From Hygrophila difformis (taxonomy: Eukaryota > Streptophyta > Magnoliopsida > Lamiales > Acanthaceae), in assembly GCA_030278955.1 (NCBI GenBank), contig JAOANR010000010.1, positions 18,196,444 through 18,260,443 of the forward strand: a stretch of 64,000 nucleotides of DNA, in the 5' to 3' direction. The position numbers were made by a program, and so were the translations under genes. Below the pieces are notes generated by a model, which was given only the letters and a program-made list of their open reading frames with translations, was not told the DNA's origin and did not search any database. This document shows positions 57,333-64,000 of the stretch, one piece after another. Numbering within the stretch: the stretch's first letter is position 1; every line of letters starts with the position of its first letter.

Positions 57333-58271
57333 TTGTTAGTGCCTCTATTCTTGAGATAATGTGTTCCACTCCGATGATGAACACTAGATACGATCCCTCC
57401 CCCTTAGTCTTATCCGCATGGTAAACTTGGCAAGGATTTTGTTGTGATCGGATAAGGTCTACTTCACATGGCAAGGAGCGTCCCCCAACGGCCATCTCCC
57501 AATTCCTTCTTTGGACGAGTGAGTTTTTGGCAAGAGCATCTTCCCATTCATAGGAAATGGGACGGCTATGGAAGGAGGGAGATTTTGTGGATCATTGATA
57601 TTCCCTTCCATAGCAAAGGGATTTCGAACAGCCTTTTAAGGGCACGGTGCAATGGAAGAAAATCATTCGATTAATCATTCTTGTAAAGGAACAACAAAAC
57701 GTGTGAGAAATCTCCATTCAATCTCTTCACCCCATCCGCGAGTTTCATCACTTGTGAAGGAGATTGTCACTTGAGTGGTCATTCGTCTCATCGAGCACTT
57801 AAGCACCCTTTGATTGATTTCGACACTTTCAATCAAGGGCAACACTCAAATTCGTGTCAACAAGATACTGCCCCTACATTGCTACATCAAAGGGAGGATC
57901 TTTTACAGGTTCACTCAAGAGAAACTTGGAGAAGGTGTCTTCAAGGGGTCGAAGAAGAATCGGAGCATTCTCACTAGAAAGGGGAGTTTCTGGTACCATC
58001 GATCATCTGCTTGGGTGTTGGAGTAAAAGATTACTAGTTCACTATTGTTCGTGTTGTAACGTGGTGTTCGAACACATAGTGGAACACTCCTGGATTGGTA
58101 TCCCCAGACGTAGGCCTTGGGCCGAACTGTGTCAACAACTCTCTGTTTGTTCTTATTTCTTTACTGCACTTATTTACTTTGGATAACTAACCTACTAATA
58201 TTTGATTTAAGTGTGTGGTTGAACAAACAGTCGGGGTTTAGATACTTAGTCTTGACGAAAAGTGGACCAAC
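57333..58271 (+). repeat. 3' LTR of the Copia element
   Basis: It is 939 bp and matches 45861-46799 with about a dozen differences, for example ATACG for ATAGG near the start and a run of four instead of five C before AGACG. It is followed by the duplication GGTAA. Confidence 0.9.
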
Positions 58272-58276
58272 GGTAA

Positions 58277-58608
58277 TTAACCTTTCATTAAAAATATGAA
58301 CAAGAAGAGGATTAATTTATGATCATCTAGGGATTCAATTTGTCACATTAGTCAGGTTTCTAAGACCTTGAGATTGAGAGTTCAATTCATTATCTCTGGA
58401 TCAACCAGATTACTATGCTGAATTTAAAAGATTCAATTATATAGTGTAATGATCTTTATTTGTCATTCAAGATGCTGAATTATCACTCAAAGTGCTGAAT
58501 TTATATTTCAAGATCCATAAATTAATATTATACTATTAACTATTTATTTAATACTTTTAGATGATAACTCAACATATTTACTATATATACTGAATCAAAT
58601 AAGTACTA
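58277..58608. other. AT-rich spacer between the Copia element and the RAD23B promoter
   Basis: No feature is visible apart from a repeated TCAAGATGCTGAATTATCAC/TCAAAGTGCTGAATTTAT motif at about 58467-58503. Confidence 0.4.
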
Positions 58609-58828
58609 CTCCCTTCGTCCTAGTAAGACGTCATGTTTGACTTTTTGATACTGTTCATTATTCAACTTTGACTCAATATTATTTTAAGTATATATTTAGA
58701 AAAAAATAGTCGAGTTCGGTCTTATTAAATTCTTCTAATTGTATAGTTTTAGAATATATATTTTACATAATTTTTACTTGTGTATATTTTGAGATATAAA
58801 TTATTAAAAATATGCATTGGATTGTGTC
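58609..58828. mobile_element. MITE family C, truncated, upstream of RAD23B
   Basis: The left end CTCCCTTCGTCCTAGTAAGA is followed by the reverse complement of the interior of 1531-1788 (TTTGACTCAATATTATT, TAGTCGAGTTCGG, TTTTGAGATATAAATTA). The right inverted end is missing, lost near 58828. It ends about 250 bp before the RAD23B start codon and therefore lies in the promoter. Confidence 0.75.
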
Positions 58829-59078
58829 ATACCTTCATATTTATATAAATTGAGGGGCCAATTAGTAGTTTCATTACAATTGGAGGGGCAAAATGTTTAT
58901 CAGCGAAAGAAACAATTTCCGAGATTTTATGCTGACTGCGCTGCGCTGAACGCACTTTCTTCGGGTGGCCGTTTGCTCTTCTCGCTTCGATCCCTTTCGT
59001 CCTTCTAGGGTTTTGTTTTCTTCTCCAATTTGATTCCTTTAAGACAATTTTGAAATAAGTGCAGAGCAATTTGTAGAT
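58829..59078 (+). promoter_or_regulatory. RAD23B promoter and 5' leader
   Basis: Bases 58829-58920 are the near promoter. From about 58960 the sequence becomes CT-rich with CTTCTAGGGTTTTG (telo-box-like AGGGTTT at about 59007), often seen in leaders of growth-related plant genes. The start codon is at 59079. The start site of transcription is not determinable by eye. Confidence 0.45.
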
Positions 59079-60320
59079 ATGAAGCTCACTGTGAAGACTC
59101 TCAAGGGCAGCCATTTCCAAATCACCGTTCAGCCCAATGACACCGTCAGTGGACCTCTTCCTTAAATCTTTATTTTCTTAATCGTTTTGCAATTACTTAA
59201 TTCATTAATTTAATTCCGTTATTTGCTAGTTTTTGATAATGGTATGCTTCACTCCATTTGTGCCTTTATTTTATTTTATTTTTAGGGGGAATATGTAACG
59301 TAAACGGGCATTTGCCACAAGGTGTTTGGATGAATTAGCTTAATGCCTAGTTCGATTTTTATTTTATTTTTTTATTTTTTATTTTTTAAAAAAAAATGGA
59401 AAATGCTGATCAACTGTTGATTAATTATTCTTATGTGGAAGTACTTGGTCAATTTAGTAGCTAGGGATGGTGTTTCTGGCATTGTAGAGCATGCCCAGGG
59501 AGTATACATAATTGGTGAGTTTTTGCAAGAGATGCCCATGGCAAGAGGGTTATTGGCAATTTGGCATAGAGAATTGTACTGAACTTATTGGTGATGTACG
59601 CATGCTTATTTATTTATGGTGTTTCATACCCAAAATCAATTACACACTTCATAAGATATGTACAAATATTCGAAGATAGAATTTTCGTTCTTCATGGAGG
59701 CATCACGCACACACACACTGACACACATTAATGTGCAAAAATACTGTGTTCAATTATTACCCCTTTAAATTCAAAACGTATAAATGCATAAACCTTTATC
59801 CTTATTATTAACACTAGAAAACACACTTCACTTACCTTAAAAAATAATTACAGTGATAACATTTTAAAATGATTTTGCCCTCCGTAGAACCATACTTGGA
59901 TGCCGGTTGTTTACGTGTAAAATGTGCTAGGCATGACTGGTTGCTTCTGATGCCTGTTTTTCTTTTTAGAAGTTCGAAAATTTTCCAACTTTAAGTGTAG
60001 TTCAAATGTTCAATGTGTGTCTTTGACTCTATCTTTCCCTTCTTTCTTTACATTTATTTTAATTTATTAATGTTGCTATATTATTGCATAATTGGTCTGA
60101 TTAACGTTTTTGATGTTTATTATACTAGATTATGGCAGTTAAGAAAAATATCGAGGATATACAAGGAAAAAATAGTTATCCATGTGGGCAGCAGTTGTTG
60201 ATTCATAATGGTAAAGTATTGAAAGATGAAAGTACCTTGGCTGAAAACAAGGTTTCTGAAGATGGTTTTCTAGTTGTCATGCTAACCAAGGTAATCCTTC
60301 TAATGCATGCGCAATTCTGG

Positions 60321-60386
<66 letters not shown>

Positions 60387-63300
60387 ATTTTTTTCAAAGA
60401 ATGATTATATATTTAGATTATATTTTCTTGCTAGTTATATCCCTTGTTTTATGCAGTTGTTTTATTTTCTTTTTTGCCAATTGGAAGCAGTTAGATGGTA
60501 AAAAAATCCATTATGAGCTGCACATTTTATGATAGTTCTTTGCCTATTGCAGAGTAAAGCTTTAGGATCAGGCAGTTCTACCTCTTCTCAGGTATCACTA
60601 TCATGCAACCCTTTCTATCTCTTGCTTCATTTTCTTCAGTTATTTGTTGAGGCAATTTCCATGCTTGATACCTGTACTAGGTTGTGACTCCTGCTGCTCC
60701 AGTTGCCAACCCTGCACCTGTTGCTGAGGCTCGACCATTGGTTCCGTGAGTCAACATTATCAGACATGGTATTTCTATTGTTAATGTTGTTATGTGCTCT
60801 GAGCTATGCTAATTTTGTTGTGAAGGCCCCCTAATACTGAGAGCGGATCAGCTTCTGTTGCTCCAACAAAATGGTATAGAAACTTTTGTTAGTTATCTTG
60901 CTTTGCTGAATACTGAAGAAGTTTTTATTCATCATAAGTCAAGGCAACTTTCGAACTCAACACAAGGAATCCATCAGAATGATTTATTTGTTTCTGCAGT
61001 GACCAACCTTCTGATTCGTATGCCCAAGCTGCTTCAACTTTAGTTGCTGGCAATAATCTTGATCAGACTATCCAACAATTAATTGATATGGGTGGTGGCA
61101 GTTGGAACAAAGAGATGGTCACTCGTGCACTTCGAGCTGCATACAACAATCCAGAGCGGGCTGTAGACTACTTGTATTCTGTAGGATTTGATACTTCCGC
61201 AGCCATGTTCTTACTTAATCAATCTGGATATGTGTTGACCTTTTATGCACTATCAGGGAATCCCAGAAAGCACAGAAGTTGTTCTTCCCTTGGCTCAGCC
61301 TGCCGTTGGTTCTGCTACTGCCACGGAAACTAGTGCGTCACTGTCTGCTCCTATTTCAGGGGCACCAAATTCATCTCCATTGAACTTGTTTCCCCAGGTT
61401 AGTTATCCTCAGGGAAATTATAATAAGTTTATCTATTTCTGTGTTTCATGTGGTGCATTTCAAACACTGCAGGAAAATGTTGCTGGTGCTGCTGGAACTG
61501 GTACTGGATCCCTTGATTTCCTGAGGACCAACCAACAGGTGTCAGTTTTCTCAGTTCCATTTTTTTCTTGTAAAATCTTTTGGGAAAATTCTTTTTTGCC
61601 CCTTTTTATATGAAATGTAATCAAATCTCAGTCTTAGTACAATTGTACATGAATCCATATGTATATTCTTAAATTAGAGGTTTCTCAACAAGATATCTTC
61701 ACTTTGTTCAGTTTCAAACATTGCGCACGATGGTTCAAGCAAATCCACAAATTCTACAGGTATTTAATATTAATTTATATTATGCGTATGTTAACACCTG
61801 CAATTTCTTAATGTTTAGAGTTATATGTTCTCTTGTAGCCTATGCTTCAAGAGCTTGGGAAGCAAAATCCATCACTCCTAAGACTCATAGAGGAGAATCA
61901 ACAAGAGTTCCTCCAGCTAATTAATGAACCAGTTGATGATTCTGAAGGGTATGTAGCTATACTTTGAGATGTGGTAAATAAATCATCATTTGACTGACTT
62001 CTTACTTGAGGCTTTGTTTGAAGTTTCCCAGAAAAAAAGGAAGTAGAAAGAAAGGGATAAATAATTTCCTTCCTGTATTAGACAGACATCAATGACTGCT
62101 TTGTGATAGATCGAGGAAACTTGTTTTGCTTCCATTGGTCTTTTAAAATTACAAATAGAAGAGAGAATAGAAATACCTTCCTTTATGTGTAAACCTTTCC
62201 AAGCAAATGAAAACTATATTTCCTTGAAGGTTGCATTACCCTATCTATCTCTATTAACATTATGTGCATATGTTTGCAAGGGCTGAATCTTTGCGTTGTA
62301 GTAAAGGGATAATCAAGTAGGGATAATTTGAATTTGACATTATCAACATGAATATTGTTGATTGCATTTATGAATGACTTTTTTATGTTCCTAGTGAAAT
62401 GAGCATAAAATGGCTTTAATCCTAAACCGAATTAGATTGGATTGTTTCTCTGCAGTGTGGTTTTGTAGACTGTTTGAAATAATTTGGAAACTAAGCTACA
62501 TTCTTTTTTTATACAGTTACTGAATGTTATATTTTCTAAATTTTTTAGTGATTATACATATATTGTTAATAGTAATACCTTAGCTCCTTTTGTACTTTGA
62601 CATGAAACTTGAATTTGTGTGGAGAAGTTGTTAGCTTCTTGGCTATAGTTTTATACTACCTCCATCTCAGAATGTTGTTTACGGACCCACTTTTCAAAAC
62701 TACGTGACGAGACGAATCTAACAAGATCCCACTTGACTATCTTTTAACTTGTATAACTATGATAAAACTTTAAGTGAAAGTCTGTGTGTGAATAGTAGCA
62801 CATTTCCGTCTTGTTTCTTTTGGGCACGATATTTTAAGTTTTGATAATTAGAATTAAAGTAGGCAGTAGATTAGTGTTGATGGTAGTGAGTTTGAAATTT
62901 TAATTAATTTATTTATTGATGTGATGTGATGATTGTGAGTTTGAATTTATTGATGTGGAGGTTTTGAATGTTTATCTTTTTTATTTATTGATTGATATAA
63001 CGATAGTGATTTTTGAAATTAATGTAATAAATTACCAAAAAAAAGAAAAGGTAAAAGACAAATGGAGTGGGATAAATCAAAAAGGAAAGTGAGCCATTAT
63101 TAGTGGGATGGAGGGAGTATATTATTGATGTAGTCATTTGCAGATGATGGTTTTTGTGAAGCAATAAATGGGTGGTTTGAGAGATCTTGAATCAACATGG
63201 AATTATGAAGTTGTGATTGCTTTTTTCGAGGGCATTTGTGTAGCAATATGTAGGTTGTATTGATGTAGTTTGAGTATAATTCAGAATTAACATGGAGTTA

Positions 63301-63984
63301 GCACAATGGGTTTTTGAAAATTTTAATCGTGGTATATTAAAAATTATTCATGTTACAAGTTAACTGTAATATAATACACAAATGGCAGAGTTTAGTTTAG
63401 ATGATTGGTATTGAGTATCTAACCTATAGAAAATATGTGGTCAAGTTTTATACTGTTGCTCTAAATTGTGCAATTAAAATTTGAAATGAACTGATGTATG
63501 AAGTAATATGTTTTTGTTTGTTCAGGGTTGAAATGGCACCAAACTATTTCATGCTCATCTATGTTCATAGGCTTTTATTTCTGAATTATGATATGATCAA
63601 ATCGACAAAAACATTGGGATAACATTCTCTTTGAGCTGAATGGGTGTTGTTGTTCATAGGGATATATTCGATCAGGGTGATCAGGACATGCCTCATGCTG
63701 TTAGTGTCACACCAGAAGAGCAAGAGGCCATTGAAAGGGTATGTCCGAGAACAATAAGCACCTTCATGCCCCCCATACGCCTTTGGTTTTGCACATTACA
63801 ATTTTGTTATTATAACATACTACTATGTTTTTGGTATATACTGATAAATCTGTATATGCTCTTCTAGATGGAGGCCATGGGTTTCGAGAGAGCTCTTGTT
63901 ATTGAGGCTTTTCTAGCATGTGATCGGAATGAAGAATTAGCAGTAAATTATTTGTTGGAGAATGCTCCAGACTTCGAGGATTGA
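59079..63984 (+). CDS. RAD23B: Ubiquitin receptor RAD23B-like
   Basis: Twelve exons: 59079-59144, 60129-60290, 60553-60591, 60681-60745, 60826-60873, 61000-61180, 61257-61397, 61473-61538, 61712-61759, 61839-61948, 63660-63738, 63868-63984. All are GT-AG and in phase; 1122 bases give 373 codons plus stop, near the Arabidopsis length. Domains are a ubiquitin-like fold (residues 1-76, [39 protein letters not shown]), a Pro/Ala-rich linker, UBA1 (about 147-190, [20 protein letters not shown]), an XPC-binding STI1-like region (about 246-302, [16 protein letters not shown]) and UBA2 (about 330-370, LEAMGF-type [15 protein letters not shown]) with the terminal acidic DFED. It binds ubiquitin chains through the UBA domains and the proteasome through the UBL, and takes part in nucleotide-excision repair with the XPC partner. 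Intron 10 is 1.7 kb and carries MITE sequence. Confidence 0.95.
60322..60380. repeat. (CT)n microsatellite in RAD23B intron 2
   Basis: About 29 CT units lie just after the exon 2 donor (GTAATC at 60291). Confidence 0.95.
62656..63117. mobile_element. Chimeric MITE remnant in RAD23B intron 10
   Basis: The left part (62656 to about 62808, CTACCTCCATCTCAG, ACGAGACGAATCTAACAAGA) is MITE family A and stops in ATAGTAGCAC. The right part (about 62809-63117) is family B (CTTTTGGGCACGATATTTTA up to TTATTAGTGGGATGGAGGGAG) and lacks its left end. A TA follows at 63118-63119. It is either a nested insertion with loss of the middle or a recombination product. Confidence 0.7.
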
Positions 63985-64000
63985 ACCATTGGCAAATATG

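Larger units (their letters stand above)
45861..58271 (+). mobile_element. SIRE-like Copia LTR retrotransposon (12.4 kb with an inserted solo LTR)
   Basis: Two 939-bp LTRs (45861-46799 and 57333-58271) flank gag, pol and an extra 3' ORF. A 5-bp duplication GGTAA brackets the element (45856-45860 and 58272-58276). The domain order protease, integrase, reverse transcriptase, RNase H is that of Copia. The primer site matches initiator tRNA-Met. Without the 2.6-kb solo LTR it is about 9.8 kb, the size and plan of the SIRE/Maximus lineage. By eye the LTRs differ at about a dozen positions, so it inserted recently, yet pol carries frameshifts and a stop. Confidence 0.92.

Overview
The window reads as nuclear DNA of a dicot plant. 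The evidence is two intron-rich genes with plant-type products, AT-rich intergenic DNA and dense plant-type transposable elements. I cannot name the species. All calls come from reading the sequence and conceptual translation by eye; no database search or alignment program was run.

Genes. (1) The left edge holds the first coding exon of a STE20/BLUS1-like protein kinase on the minus strand (102-272); the rest of the gene lies outside the window. (2) A complete 8-exon gene for the alpha subunit of Rab geranylgeranyltransferase (RGTA1-like, 701 codons) lies on the plus strand at 39095-42674. (3) A complete 12-exon RAD23B-like gene (ubiquitin receptor and DNA-repair factor, 373 codons) lies on the plus strand at 59079-63984. 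(4) A broken multi-exon copy of a BLUS1-like kinase lies on the minus strand at about 43360-44035.

The rest is layered mobile DNA. Region 2.7-6.5 kb is a decayed minus-strand LINE split by a Stowaway-like MITE. Region 7620-32618 is one plus-strand LINE of about 5.6 kb, framed by a 17-bp target duplication and stretched to 25 kb by four clean insertions: a solo LTR (8115-12606), a hAT-type MITE (13193-13639), a 14.1-kb element with 5.6-5.9-kb LTRs and no recognisable gag or pol (15888-30014, minus strand, tRNA-Asp primer site), and a second MITE (30202-30535). Region 33.5-35.3 kb has one MITE nested in another of the same family, followed by a 5'-truncated LINE. Region 37-39 kb holds fold-back elements. 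A tRNA-derived SINE with a perfect 19-bp duplication lies at 44651-44824. Region 45861-58271 is a SIRE-like Copia retrotransposon whose extra 3' ORF is interrupted by a solo LTR (54281-56874).

The most unusual signal is in the long LTRs. Each carries a tandem array (period about 95 bp) of nested palindromes with the order arm1-arm2-arm2'-arm1', downstream of a predicted TATA box, and a second cluster of the same short motifs upstream of that TATA box. The solo LTR and the paired LTRs have the same architecture at the same place but different arm sequences, with pairing kept. The two clusters within one LTR always share the same motif. This suggests co-evolving structured elements around the LTR promoter.
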